Shown here: one piece after another, positions 45,366 through 54,868 of the stretch
How the letters are laid out: every line of letters begins with the position of its first letter
How positions within the stretch are numbered: the first letter of the stretch is position 1
From: Niabella agricola
Lineage (GTDB): Bacteria; Bacteroidota; Bacteroidia; Chitinophagales; Chitinophagaceae
DNA: 64,000 nucleotides
Reading direction: 5' to 3'
Assembly: GCF_021538615.1 (NCBI RefSeq)
Contig: NZ_JAJHIZ010000003.1
Location: forward strand, 4,092,001 to 4,156,000
Notes under the pieces: generated by a model
What the model was told of the DNA's origin: nothing
The model's input: the letters and a program-made list of their open reading frames with translations, nothing else
The model's database searches: none
Program-made: the position numbers and the translations under genes

Positions 45366-46703
45366 ATGGCAGCTACAGCAGAAATAGAAACAGGAGCAGA
45401 AACCGCGAAACCCAGGAGATGGAAAGGCGGACTGGATCAGCATGCCCGGGGTGATAAAGTCATCTGGGCGCTGGTGGTATTGCTGACGCTGGTATCCTTA
45501 CTAACCGTTTACAGTGCTACCGGCTCTCTAGCATATAAAAAATATAAGGGGAACACGGAAGTTTACCTCTTTAAGCAGGTGATCTTTATCCTGCTGGGAT
45601 TTGCGGTGGTTTATTTCGCCCATCGGGTGAACTACACAATCTATTCCAAGGTGGCGCGGATCTTATTTATACTTAGTATTCCGTTGCTGGCCTATACCCT
45701 GTTCTTTGGCGTTAAAATGAACGAAGGGAGCCGGTGGATCCGGGTGCCGCTCATCAATATGACCATGCAGACTTCGGATCTGGCAAAGCTGGCGCTGTTT
45801 ATGTACCTGGCGCGCCTGCTAAGCCGGAAACAACAGGTGATTAAGAGTTTTAAGAAAGGCTTTTTGCCGGTCATGCTCCCTATCGGGGTTACCTGTTTGC
45901 TGATCGCGCCCGCCAACTTATCTACTGCACTGTTGCTGGGTGCCAGCTGCATGATGTTGTTGTTCATTGGCCGGGTAAGTGTAAAGCATCTCTTGCTGGT
46001 GGCAGGTGTGGCATTGATACCATTGATCATGCTGGTAATGGCTGCCATGGTACGGCATAAAAGCGGAAAAGATATCGATACTACGGAAACCACACTGGCG
46101 GTAAAAAAGGCAACGGGAGGATTGACCACCCGGGTGGATACCTGGATCGGGCGGGTGGAGAATTTTATCTATGGCGGCAAAGAAGCCGATAATGACGAAA
46201 TGTACCAGGTGAACCAGGCAAAAATTGCAATTGCGAAAGGTGGGTTTGTGGGCGTAGGACCGGGTAACAGTACTACAAGAGATTATCTTCCGCAAGCATA
46301 TAATGATTTCATTTTCGCCATTATCATCGAAGAGTACGGATTGATTGGTGGCGCCTTTATTCTTTTTATATACATCGTATTTCTCTACCGCTGTATCCGG
46401 ATCTTTAAAAGATGTCCCTTTGCTTTTGGTGCATTCCTGGCGCTTGGGTTGAGTTTTACCCTGGCCATCCAGGCGGTGGCCAATATGGCGGTAACGGTGA
46501 ATCTTTTCCCGGTAACGGGCGTAACCCTGCCGCTGGTAAGTATGGGAGGCTCCAGCTTTCTTTTTACCTGCCTGGCCATCGGAATTATTTTAAGCGTATC
46601 GCGGAACGTAGAAAGTATGGAGCGTCCGCAACCGGTAGCTGAAGAAGATGCGGCACCGGAGGAAGTAGTTGAAGTAGCCATTGCTGAAAAAACAGATGCA
46701 TAA
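45366..46703 (+). CDS. ftsW: Septal peptidoglycan polymerase FtsW
   Basis: FtsW, a SEDS family membrane enzyme, polymerises lipid II at the septum together with FtsI. The 445 residues hold about ten membrane segments after a 35-residue polar N-terminus. Family motifs include GSRWIRVPLINMTMQTSDLA, VGVGPGNSTTRDYLPQAYND, FIFAIIIEEYGLIGGAFIL and PVTGVTLPLVSMGGSSFLFT. The C-terminal tail is acidic and Ala-rich. Its last eight bases overlap the start of murG. Confidence 0.96.
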   Translation: MAATAEIETGAETAKPRRWKGGLDQHARGDKVIWALVVLLTLVSLLTVYSATGSLAYKKYKGNTEVYLFKQVIFILLGFAVVYFAHRVNYTIYSKVARILFILSIPLLAYTLFFGVKMNEGSRWIRVPLINMTMQTSDLAKLALFMYLARLLSRKQQVIKSFKKGFLPVMLPIGVTCLLIAPANLSTALLLGASCMMLLFIGRVSVKHLLLVAGVALIPLIMLVMAAMVRHKSGKDIDTTETTLAVKKATGGLTTRVDTWIGRVENFIYGGKEADNDEMYQVNQAKIAIAKGGFVGVGPGNSTTRDYLPQAYNDFIFAIIIEEYGLIGGAFILFIYIVFLYRCIRIFKRCPFAFGAFLALGLSFTLAIQAVANMAVTVNLFPVTGVTLPLVSMGGSSFLFTCLAIGIILSVSRNVESMERPQPVAEEDAAPEEVVEVAIAEKTDA

Positions 46704-47784
46704 AAAAATAATCATAGCAGGTGGTGGAACAGGAGGGCATATCTTTCCTGCCATTGCCATTGCCCAGGCGTTGCAGCAAAAGGACTCCTCCATTGAGATT
46801 CTGTTTGTAGGAGCCCGTGGAAAAATGGAAATGGAGAAAGTGCCGCAGGCGGGTTATGAAATAAAAGGACTGGATATTGCGGGGTTTAACCGCAGCTCTT
46901 TGATAAAGAATATCGCACTTCCTTTCAAACTGGTGAAAAGCTTTTTCCAGGTGCGGAAGATTTTTCAATCATTCAGACCGGATGCCGTCATCGGAGTGGG
47001 TGGGTACTCAACATTTCCTGTGCTGAAATATGCACAATCGAAAGGCATTCCCACTTTCATTCATGAATCCAACTCCTTCGCCGGTAAGGCCAATATCATG
47101 CTGGGCAAAAAGGCCACCCGGGTATTTACGGCCACCGATGGTATGGAGCGGTTTTTTCCGGCGCAAAAGATTCTTGTAACCGGCAACCCGGTAAGGAAGG
47201 CCATTGCAACCATGAACATTGGTCGGGAGCAGGCACTGCAATATTTTTCGCTTTCGCCGGATAAGCTTACGGTACTGGTGGTGGGTGGCAGCCTGGGGGC
47301 GCGTTCCATCAATGAAGCGGTGATTGCGCACATCGGCGACCTGCTCAGATCTGGTTTGCAACTGATCTGGCAAACCGGGAAAACCCTTTCGAAGGAGGCA
47401 ATGGAAATTGCGGTGGAGCACCGTGAAGTATGGGCGAATCCTTTTATTACGGAAATGCAGTTTGCCTATGCGGCTGCGGATATTATTGTGGCAAGAGCCG
47501 GGGCGATGACGGTGGCAGAGATTTGTGTAGCAAAAAAGCCGGTCATTTTTGTGCCGTATCCTTTTGCAACAGAAGATCATCAAACCGTAAACGCCCTGCA
47601 GCTGGTAAATAAGGGCGCCGCCTGGATGGTCAAAGACAGCGATGCCAAAGACCAGGTAATTGAAAAAGTGGTCGCGTTGTCAAAGGATACAGCAACGCGC
47701 CGCTACATGAGCGAAACACTGGCTGGCTTATCGGTTACAGATGCCGACGAACAGGTAGCCAGCGAAATTTTAAAAACCATATAA
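46696..47784 (+). CDS. murG: Lipid II synthase MurG
   Basis: MurG transfers GlcNAc from UDP-GlcNAc to lipid I, making lipid II on the cytoplasmic face of the membrane. Starting at the ATG at 46696 gives 362 residues with the N-terminal loop IIIAGGGTGGHIFPAIAIAQ at the expected place; the open frame back to a TTG at 46681 is less likely. Further motifs are VIGVGGYSTFPVLKYAQ, HESNSFAGKAN, VVGGSLGARSINEA and the UDP-sugar site ARAGAMTVAEI. The start overlaps ftsW by eight bases, which suggests translational coupling. Confidence 0.97.
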   Translation: MHKKIIIAGGGTGGHIFPAIAIAQALQQKDSSIEILFVGARGKMEMEKVPQAGYEIKGLDIAGFNRSSLIKNIALPFKLVKSFFQVRKIFQSFRPDAVIGVGGYSTFPVLKYAQSKGIPTFIHESNSFAGKANIMLGKKATRVFTATDGMERFFPAQKILVTGNPVRKAIATMNIGREQALQYFSLSPDKLTVLVVGGSLGARSINEAVIAHIGDLLRSGLQLIWQTGKTLSKEAMEIAVEHREVWANPFITEMQFAYAAADIIVARAGAMTVAEICVAKKPVIFVPYPFATEDHQTVNALQLVNKGAAWMVKDSDAKDQVIEKVVALSKDTATRRYMSETLAGLSVTDADEQVASEILKTI

Positions 47785-47785
47785 C

Positions 47786-49168
47786 GTGCAGATAAAAAAA
47801 ATAGGGGATTTAAAGCGGGTCTACTTGATTGGGATCGGGGGAATTGGAATGAGTGCCCTGGCGCGTTATTTTCATTCAAAAGGAATTGCCGTAAGCGGGT
47901 ACGATAAAACAGAAACCGCGTTGACCAGGGCATTGGTGGCCGAGGGCATGCCCGTGCATTATGAAGAAGACCTGGCACAGGCACCCAAGGATGCAGACTG
48001 GGTCGTATATACACCCGCGGTGCCGGCGGGGCATCAGGAGCTGAACTATTATAAAGCGCAGGGGTACCCGGTGATGAAACGGAGCGAGGTGCTGCAGCAG
48101 ATTACTGAAAGTTCTTTTAATATCTGTGTGGCGGGTACGCATGGCAAAACCACCACAACCACCATGATCGCTCATTTACTGCGCGATAGCGGGTATGGAT
48201 GCAATGCCTTCCTGGGCGGCATCTCAGCGAATTATGATACCAATTTCTGGAGCAGTGAAAAGGATGTTTGCGTAATCGAGGCAGACGAATACGACCGTAG
48301 CTTTTTGAAACTTAGTCCCGATATGGCCGTGGTAACCGCCATTGATCCGGATCATCTGGATATTTATGGAACCGCGGAGCAGGTGCGGCAGGCCTTTGCC
48401 GACTTTGCACAACGGTTAAAAAGGGGGGGGCTGCTGATCCGGAAACTGGGCATCGGCCGGGAGCTGAAGGCAGAACGTATGTGGCAGTACAGTTTGCAGA
48501 ATAACAGTGCCAATATCTATGCCGCCAATATCAAAATAAAGGACGGCGGGTATGTATTTGATGTCGTATTGCCGGCCCAGCTGATTGAAGGACTGGAATT
48601 GAATATGGGCGGTATGCACAATATCGAGAATATGGTGGCCGCCGTAGCCGTGGCAGGTGCTTTGAATATTGATGCAGAAAAAATAAAAGCAGCGGTTGCT
48701 TCATTCAAAGGTGTGAAGCGCCGGTTTGAATACATTATCAAGCAAAAAGACCTGGTGTTTATAGATGACTACGCACATCATCCGGAAGAGCTGAAAGCGT
48801 TGATAAATAGTGTAAAAACGCTGTTTCCTCAAAAGAAATGTACGTTAATTTTCCAGCCGCATTTGTACAGCCGTACAAAAGATTTTGCCCAGGATTTTGC
48901 TGCTGTTTTGAGCATGGTAAACAAGGCAGTCTTATTGCCGGTTTATCCTGCACGGGAACAACCGATACCCGGAATTGAAAGCAATACCATTGCTGAATTG
49001 ATGGACGGGGCGACACCTGTATTGATGACCAGGGAAGTGTTGCTGGATTGGGTTGAGGAAGACTTTGCAAAGAACCGGGAAAAAGAATTCGGAGAGGTAA
49101 TCATCACTGCAGGGGCCGGTGATATTGACAAATTAGTAGAACCGATAAAAGAGCGATTATTAAAATAA
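47786..49168 (+). CDS. murC: UDP-N-acetylmuramate--L-alanine ligase
   Basis: MurC adds L-alanine to UDP-MurNAc, the first stem-peptide step. The N-terminal loop is YLIGIGGIGMSALARYFHSK, and the ATP loop is GTHGKTT at 117-123. EADEYDRSFLKLSPDMAVVT and DDYAHHPEELKALI are subfamily signatures. The 460 residues are normal. The start codon is GTG at 47786, one base after the murG stop. No murB or ddl follows, unlike in many proteobacterial clusters. Confidence 0.97.
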   Translation: MQIKKIGDLKRVYLIGIGGIGMSALARYFHSKGIAVSGYDKTETALTRALVAEGMPVHYEEDLAQAPKDADWVVYTPAVPAGHQELNYYKAQGYPVMKRSEVLQQITESSFNICVAGTHGKTTTTTMIAHLLRDSGYGCNAFLGGISANYDTNFWSSEKDVCVIEADEYDRSFLKLSPDMAVVTAIDPDHLDIYGTAEQVRQAFADFAQRLKRGGLLIRKLGIGRELKAERMWQYSLQNNSANIYAANIKIKDGGYVFDVVLPAQLIEGLELNMGGMHNIENMVAAVAVAGALNIDAEKIKAAVASFKGVKRRFEYIIKQKDLVFIDDYAHHPEELKALINSVKTLFPQKKCTLIFQPHLYSRTKDFAQDFAAVLSMVNKAVLLPVYPAREQPIPGIESNTIAELMDGATPVLMTREVLLDWVEEDFAKNREKEFGEVIITAGAGDIDKLVEPIKERLLK

Positions 49169-49169
49169 A

Positions 49170-50531
49170 GTGGGCAGGAAAAGAGCGATAAAAAGAATGT
49201 TGCTGACACTCATGTGGCTGGGTGTGGGAGCCGGTATGTTTACCCTGATCGTGGCCGCTATGCGGGCGCAGGATGGAAGCAGCTGTAAAGGGTATGAAAT
49301 CCGTATCCGTGGAGCGCAGGGAGGGGGAAGTTTATTTACTTCTGAAGCACAGATTGTGAAATTACTGAAAGAAGCATCGGGCGGGGAGGTGAAGGGACAA
49401 CGCAAAACGGTGTTCAACCTTCCGCGTATGGAAGATCTTTTGGAGCAAAGCTCCTGGGTATACAATGCCGAGTTGTATTTCGACAATAAAGATATACTCC
49501 GGGTAAACGTAACGGAGCGGAAACCGCTGGCCCGTGTGTTTACCAGTGGCGGTCAATCCTTTTACATTGATGAGGCCGGAAAGCAGATTCCGCTTTCGGA
49601 TAAGATTTCGCTGGATGTGCCTGTGTTCACCGGATATCCGAATGCCCGGATCATGCATGCAGCCGACAGTGCGCTGCTGGAGAATATGATTGCTACGGCT
49701 TCATTTATCAATAGTGATTCATTCTGGGTGTCCCAGGTTTCTCAAATCGATATCCGTAAATGCGGGACCAGTTGCTGGAATATGGAGATGGTGCCGGTAG
49801 TGGGCAATCACCGGGTAGATCTGGGTGATGGCAGTGATATCGCTTCTAAATTTCACCGGCTTTACCTGTTTTACGACCAGGTATTGAAACGGACCGGTTT
49901 CGATAAGTACAAACGGATTAATGTGCAATACAACGGCCAGGTGGTAGGAATTAAGGGTGATTATTCCAAACTGGACTCGCTGCAGTTGCGGAAAAATATT
50001 GAAGAACTGTTGCAACAGTCGCGTAAGGCCAACGATCTGATCGAAGTGGCACAGGTGGTGCCCGGCGCCCAACTGGCGGTATCGGATACGGCTATGAGTG
50101 TACAACAGCCCTACGAGCGGCTGGCGGGCGAGGTGGAAATGGATACACTGGATCTGCTTCCCGCGGGTGAAAAGCCCGAGCCTGTTGCGGCTGCCGCACT
50201 TGCTGTGACGCCGGCCAAAAATGAGCCTGCAAAGCATACGGTGGTAAAGAAACCGGAAGCGAAAAAGATCGTTTCTGAAAAGCGGCCCGTCACCCGGCCG
50301 GCGACGAAAAGCGAGCCGCGTAAAAGCACGGCAGGCTCAAAACCTGTAGCAAAAACAGGTGCCAAACAGCCGGTCAAAAAGGATACGGCTAAAAAGCCGC
50401 TGACAAAACCGGCAGACAGCAAAAAGCCGGTCTCCAAAGTGAAGGCGGATGTAAAGAAAACGACATCTTCAAAAAAGACCACAGAAAAAAAAGTTGCTGC
50501 AAAGAAAACACCCATTAAAAAGAACAACTAA
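49170..50531 (+). CDS. ftsQ: FtsQ-like division protein with long basic C-terminal tail
   Basis: The position between murC and ftsA and the layout identify FtsQ. There is a basic N-terminus, a membrane anchor at about 10-31, a POTRA-like region (KGYEIRIRGAQGGGSLFTSE) and a beta domain with SWVYNAELYFDNKDILRVNV and ERKPLARVFTSGGQSFYIDE. The folded part ends near residue 320. A tail of about 125 residues follows, rich in Lys, Pro, Ala and Thr, resembling histone H1-like repeats (KKTTSSKKTTEKKVAAKK). This tail would be periplasmic, and FtsQ proteins normally lack it. Start is GTG at 49170, one base after murC. Confidence 0.88.
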   Translation: MGRKRAIKRMLLTLMWLGVGAGMFTLIVAAMRAQDGSSCKGYEIRIRGAQGGGSLFTSEAQIVKLLKEASGGEVKGQRKTVFNLPRMEDLLEQSSWVYNAELYFDNKDILRVNVTERKPLARVFTSGGQSFYIDEAGKQIPLSDKISLDVPVFTGYPNARIMHAADSALLENMIATASFINSDSFWVSQVSQIDIRKCGTSCWNMEMVPVVGNHRVDLGDGSDIASKFHRLYLFYDQVLKRTGFDKYKRINVQYNGQVVGIKGDYSKLDSLQLRKNIEELLQQSRKANDLIEVAQVVPGAQLAVSDTAMSVQQPYERLAGEVEMDTLDLLPAGEKPEPVAAAALAVTPAKNEPAKHTVVKKPEAKKIVSEKRPVTRPATKSEPRKSTAGSKPVAKTGAKQPVKKDTAKKPLTKPADSKKPVSKVKADVKKTTSSKKTTEKKVAAKKTPIKKNN

Positions 50532-50542
50532 AAACGAAGTAT

Positions 50543-51922
50543 ATGAATCCTGAACAACCCATTATCGTAGGACTGGACATTGGAACCACCAAGATTGCTG
50601 TTATTGCCGGACGCAAAAACGAGTTCGGAAAACTGGAAATTCTTGGATTTGGCAAGGCAAACTCCAATGGAGTAAAGCATGGCCAGGTATTGAATATCGA
50701 TGAAACGATCAAAGCTATTAAACTGGCGCTTGAAAACTGTTTGTCGTTAAATCCAAACCTGAACATCGGAGAAGTATATGTGGGTATTGCCGGACATCAT
50801 ATCAAGAGCCTGCAAACACGCGGTGATATTGTGCGGGAAAGCGAAGAAGAAGAAATCACTCAGGCCGAGGTAGACCTGCTGATCGGCAAACAATACAAAA
50901 CCTATATTCCGGCGGGCGACCAGATCATTGATGTGATTCCGCAGGAGTACACCATCGATAACATGCCCAATATTGTACGACCGATCGGGTACAGCGGCGT
51001 AAAACTGGGGGCGAATTTTCACATCATCACTGGTGATAAAAATGCCATCCGCAATATCAACCGCAGCGTGGAAAAAGCCGGCTTGTATACAAAGGACCTG
51101 GTATTGCAGCCACTGGCCTCAGCCGCAGCCGTAATGGGCCAGGAAGACCTGGAAGCCGGAGTGGCCATTGTAGATATTGGCGGTGGTACTACAGACCTTG
51201 CTGTATTTGCAGACGGAGTACTCAGGCACACAGCGGTGATCCCGTTTGCCGGAGAAAATATTACCAATGATATCAAAACCGGTTTGGGTGTATTAAAAAG
51301 CCAGGCCGAGCAGATGAAAACACAGTTTGGCAGCGCCCTGGCGAATGAAGCAAAGGCCAATGCCTATATCACCATACCGGGTTTACGGGGTATGCCGGCA
51401 AAAGAGATCAGCGTAAAAAACCTGGCCAATATCATCCAGGCCCGTATGAGCGAGATCCTGGATTTTGTGACCTATCACCTGAAACAAATCGGCATGGATA
51501 ACCGGCATCTCAACGGTGGCATCGTGCTTACCGGTGGAGGTTCCCAGCTGCGGCACCTGATCCAGCTGACGGAGTATGTAACCGGCTTGCCGGCCCGGAT
51601 CGGCTTGCCAAACGAGCACCTGGCAGCGGGTCATATTGAAGAGCTTGCCAAACCAACCTATTCCACCTGCCTGGGATTGATCCTGAAAGGATATGATGAT
51701 TTTGAAAACAATCGCAAAGTGTTTGAGAAAAGTTTCATTAACATTCCCGTACCCCAGGATCTGATCCGGCCCAATGTTGAAACCGCACAGGAAGAGGTAT
51801 TGGTAGCAACAGAAACAGCCGTGGCTTCCGTGGAAAAAAGACAGCCCCTGAAAAACTTCTGGGACAAATTTAAAAACGGAATCATCGATATTTTTAAGGA
51901 AGAAGAAGACGGCCATCTGTAA
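50543..51922 (+). CDS. ftsA: Cell division protein FtsA
   Basis: FtsA is an actin-like ATPase that tethers FtsZ to the membrane. The 459 residues show phosphate 1 IVGLDIGTTKIAVIAGRKN, phosphate 2 VAIVDIGGGTTDLAVFADGV and the adenosine loop GIVLTGGGSQL. The C-terminus ends with an amphipathic, partly basic stretch (LKNFWDKFKNGIIDIFKEEE) that is the membrane-targeting helix. It precedes ftsZ by 80 bp, the usual neighbour. Confidence 0.97.
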   Translation: MNPEQPIIVGLDIGTTKIAVIAGRKNEFGKLEILGFGKANSNGVKHGQVLNIDETIKAIKLALENCLSLNPNLNIGEVYVGIAGHHIKSLQTRGDIVRESEEEEITQAEVDLLIGKQYKTYIPAGDQIIDVIPQEYTIDNMPNIVRPIGYSGVKLGANFHIITGDKNAIRNINRSVEKAGLYTKDLVLQPLASAAAVMGQEDLEAGVAIVDIGGGTTDLAVFADGVLRHTAVIPFAGENITNDIKTGLGVLKSQAEQMKTQFGSALANEAKANAYITIPGLRGMPAKEISVKNLANIIQARMSEILDFVTYHLKQIGMDNRHLNGGIVLTGGGSQLRHLIQLTEYVTGLPARIGLPNEHLAAGHIEELAKPTYSTCLGLILKGYDDFENNRKVFEKSFINIPVPQDLIRPNVETAQEEVLVATETAVASVEKRQPLKNFWDKFKNGIIDIFKEEEDGHL

Positions 51923-52002
51923 GTGCCGCATTTAACAACAACTATAATTAACCCATTTACAAAACAGGTTTTCATGGAAGGGAAACCACAAATTTTTAAA
52001 AG

Positions 52003-53901
52003 ATGATACATTTTGATCTACCTAAGGAACAATCCTCCATCATAAAAGTGATTGGAGTGGGCGGTGGCGGCGGCAACGCTGTTAATCATATGTTTAGTCA
52101 AAACATCGACGGAGTAAACTTCATTATTTGCAATACCGATGCCCAGGCGCTTTCCAACAGCCAGATTCCGAACCGCATCCAGTTGGGTCCCCAGCTGACA
52201 TCCGGACTGGGCGCCGGGGCCAACCCGGAGATCGGCCGCCAGGCTACCGAAGAATCGCTGGAGGAGATCAAACGGATTGTGGAAGTAAACACCAAGATGG
52301 CATTCATTACCGCGGGTATGGGCGGTGGTACCGGAACCGGGGGGGCGCCCATCATTGCCAAGATCTGCAAGGACCTGGGCGTACTTACGGTGGGGATTGT
52401 TACCATGCCCTTTGCTTATGAAGGAAAAAAACGGCATAAGCAGGCCGAAGAAGGCATTAAGATCCTGAAACAATATGTAGATACCCTGCTGGTGATCAGC
52501 AACGATAAACTGCGTCATCAGTTTGGAAACCTGAAAATGCGGGAAGCATTTGAAAAAGCAGATAACGTGCTGGCCACAGCCGCCAAATGCATCACGGATG
52601 TGATCAACAGCACTGGCCAGATCAATGTGGACTTTGCCGATGTATGCACCGTTATGAAAAACGGCGGTGTGGCGATCCTGGGTAGTGCTACCTCTTCCGG
52701 TGAAAACCGCGCCCAGCGTGCGATTGAAGAGGCACTGAATTCGCCGTTGCTGAATGATAATGATATCCGCGGGGCTAAGTGGATCCTGATCAATATCAAT
52801 TCTGCTGAAGGGGATTCGGAATTTACCATGGATGAAGTGGAAGTGATCCAGGCGCATTTATTAAGCCAGGCAGGAGAAAATACCGATGTAATCCTGGGAC
52901 TGGGTTATGATAATTCACTGGGAGATGAGATTGGTATTACCCTCATCGCAACCGGGTTTGAAAACAAGGACCCGTTTGTAAAACCGGTGTTGAAAAAAGA
53001 AGAACAGGATGAGGGCAAAATTGTGATGACCCTCACGCCGCAGGAAAATACGGCACCTAAAATAGAAGCAAAGGTTGAAAAACCGGAAGTAATGGAGCAT
53101 GAGCTGAAAGAAGCGGAAAAGAGTTTGGGATTGATCGATCCGATGATGCCCAAACTGATTGATGAGCCGTTGTTTATGGATGCCCCGATGCCAACACTGG
53201 CAGATATGGCGGATCTCGGCTACGGGAAAGAAACGGCAGACATCCATTACAGCTTATCTACAGAGGACAACGAAAAGATCGGTGCGCACGCAGAGCCGGA
53301 GGCTACTCCTGAAGTCATTGTGGAAGTGGTGGCTGCGGAAGAAGAAGCTTTTTATTCTCCTTCGGTGCCTGCTGAAAACCGGGTCATGGAAGAACCGGCA
53401 ATCAACGAGCAGGATCTTTCTGCAGGCGTGGGCGTACGCAGCTACCTCGAAAAACCTTCCAATATCTACGCAGAGCAGAAACGAGAAGAGGTGGTAGCAA
53501 AAACTCCGGTACCGGAACAGCCGGCTGAAGAAAAAATGGAACTGGTAGAGAAGATCGAGCGGGTAAAAGAGGAGGTGAAAACACCGCTGAGCCAAATCGA
53601 CCGGGAAATGCCGGTACAGCAACAACCTACGCTAAGTCAGGAAGAAGAAATGCAACTGCAGAAAAGAAAGCAGGTAGAGCGGTTGCAAAAACTGCGGAAC
53701 CTTTCGTTCAATGTTAATGTAAGCGATCCCAACAGCGAATATGAAACCGTTCCTGCTTATATACGCCGGAACATGGAATTGCAGAATAATTCCAATCATA
53801 TTGAAAGCTACTATAGTAAGTTTGAAATAAGCTCCGATGATAAAAATCAGGGTCAGATCAATACCATTAACACCTTCCTGGATGGTAAAAAACCAGACTG
53901 A
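52003..53901 (+). CDS. ftsZ: Cell division protein FtsZ with long C-terminal linker
   Basis: FtsZ is the tubulin-like GTPase of the division ring. The core (about residues 1-325) contains KVIGVGGGGGNAVNHMF, the tubulin signature GGGTGTG at 107-113 and the T7 loop NVDFADVCTVM. The 632-residue length is far above the usual 380-400. The extra 300 residues form an acidic, Glu- and Pro-rich variable linker (for example EATPEVIVEVVAAEEEAFYS), then a helical stretch (QKRKQVERLQKLRNLSFNVN) and a short tail. Long linkers are known in Bacteroidota FtsZ. A terminator follows 65 bases downstream. Confidence 0.97.
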   Translation: MIHFDLPKEQSSIIKVIGVGGGGGNAVNHMFSQNIDGVNFIICNTDAQALSNSQIPNRIQLGPQLTSGLGAGANPEIGRQATEESLEEIKRIVEVNTKMAFITAGMGGGTGTGGAPIIAKICKDLGVLTVGIVTMPFAYEGKKRHKQAEEGIKILKQYVDTLLVISNDKLRHQFGNLKMREAFEKADNVLATAAKCITDVINSTGQINVDFADVCTVMKNGGVAILGSATSSGENRAQRAIEEALNSPLLNDNDIRGAKWILININSAEGDSEFTMDEVEVIQAHLLSQAGENTDVILGLGYDNSLGDEIGITLIATGFENKDPFVKPVLKKEEQDEGKIVMTLTPQENTAPKIEAKVEKPEVMEHELKEAEKSLGLIDPMMPKLIDEPLFMDAPMPTLADMADLGYGKETADIHYSLSTEDNEKIGAHAEPEATPEVIVEVVAAEEEAFYSPSVPAENRVMEEPAINEQDLSAGVGVRSYLEKPSNIYAEQKREEVVAKTPVPEQPAEEKMELVEKIERVKEEVKTPLSQIDREMPVQQQPTLSQEEEMQLQKRKQVERLQKLRNLSFNVNVSDPNSEYETVPAYIRRNMELQNNSNHIESYYSKFEISSDDKNQGQINTINTFLDGKKPD

Positions 53902-53966
53902 TTCCTGTGAAAATTCAATTCCCGCAGTTAGCGGGAAGGAGTTTGGGTGTATAGTTTATAGTTGTG

Positions 53967-54000
53967 GCCCCGGTAGTTATCTGCCGGGGCTTATTGTTTT
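53967..54000 (+). terminator. Terminator after ftsZ
   Basis: A perfect 7-bp stem, GCCCCGG (53967-53973) and CCGGGGC (53984-53990), with a ten-base loop, followed by TTATTGTTTT. It marks the end of the dcw transcript. Confidence 0.8.
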
Positions 54001-54499
54001 CAGCGGTTTAGGATAACAGGAATCGAGCATAATCGCCACGGGAAACGTTTGTTTACCTGTTTTTGCTGATTCGGCACAACCGAACACCGCCCATTATTTG
54101 CATATCCAACATCTCGATCGGAATTGTAATCGCATTGAAAAATGCTGAAGGTCCGGTTACAAGTTGTTATCAACTCAATTGTAATCGAATCATACGGGTA
54201 CAAAATTTTTGATAACAACAGCACCTGGCTCATGCCCGGCCGGCTAAAGAAGCATTACTTTTCGTCTGCGGAGCGATTCGGAACGGTGCTTCGGATGCCT
54301 GACCTTCTGAAGACCGGGGCGCTTTGCCCGGTGCAAAACGAAGGTTCATTGAGCAAGCCAGTCGGGGCGCCGTTTGTTATCAACATCCGGGTTGAACCCG
54401 GGCTGCGTTCTGCGGGGCTGGTATCTCTATCCCACCTTGCGGAACCGATGGTGGGTTGCTTTGCCTGCCTCAATTTTTAAACGATAACGTAAAATCTTT
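54001..54499. other. Hairpin-rich GC-rich non-coding region
   Basis: No convincing gene: frames open on both strands (54142-54480 plus, 54255-54473 minus) overlap and show no known features. The stretch 54230-54480 is GC-rich. It carries the palindrome CCGGGTTGAACCCGG (54387-54401) and the hairpin ACCGGG/CCCGGT (54313-54332), which suggests a structured RNA or a dispersed element. No tmRNA, RNase P or 4.5S signature was recognised. Confidence 0.45.
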
Positions 54500-54781
54500 T
54501 CATCTTTTACCGCCTGCACGTTCCTTTAGTTCCCGTGCCACAAATTCTTCGATCGCTTCAAAAAGGGTACGGTCCCCGGGTTGTCCCTTTGTGGTTTCTT
54601 CAAATTTATCCGTCAATTCCCGTGCAAGCTGATACATGGAATCCGTGGCACTCCGGTTTAGCATTTCGTTGAAGCTTTTCTGCAGATGGGGTTCCTCAAT
54701 ATCGCGTAGGTAACAAAGTGCTTCAACCACTTCGAAATGTGTTTTTTGCCAGGAGTCGAACCCGTTCGGGAAAACCGTCAT
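54500..54781 (-). CDS. Small soluble protein of unknown function
   Basis: A 93-residue, mostly helical, acidic-then-basic protein. It reads FPNGFDSWQKTHFEVVEALC, then EEPHLQKSFNEMLNRSATDS, then FEAIEEFVARELKERAGGKR. It has no signal peptide or membrane segment. The coherent amphipathic pattern suggests a real gene, and I have the impression that it is conserved in related Bacteroidota, but I cannot name a family. The ATG at 54781 gives the most natural N-terminus; two further Met codons lie just upstream (54787 and 54793). It is 75 bp from the gpsA stop on the same strand. Confidence 0.6.
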   Translation of the reverse strand: MTVFPNGFDSWQKTHFEVVEALCYLRDIEEPHLQKSFNEMLNRSATDSMYQLARELTDKFEETTKGQPGDRTLFEAIEEFVARELKERAGGKR

Positions 54782-54868
54782 AGACATAAGCAAACATTAA
54801 GAATGAAAAAATTGGATGTCCTGCCAATATAACGAAAATTACGTATTTAACCAAGGCCGCAGAAAGGG

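Noticed and set aside
54142..54480. 112-codon plus-strand and 72-codon minus-strand frames after ftsZ
   Set aside because: Overlap each other in a GC-rich hairpin-rich stretch and match no family I recognise; treated as non-coding.
53902..54500. tmRNA, RNase P RNA or 4.5S RNA after ftsZ
   Set aside because: None of the conserved core sequences of these RNAs was found in the stretch.
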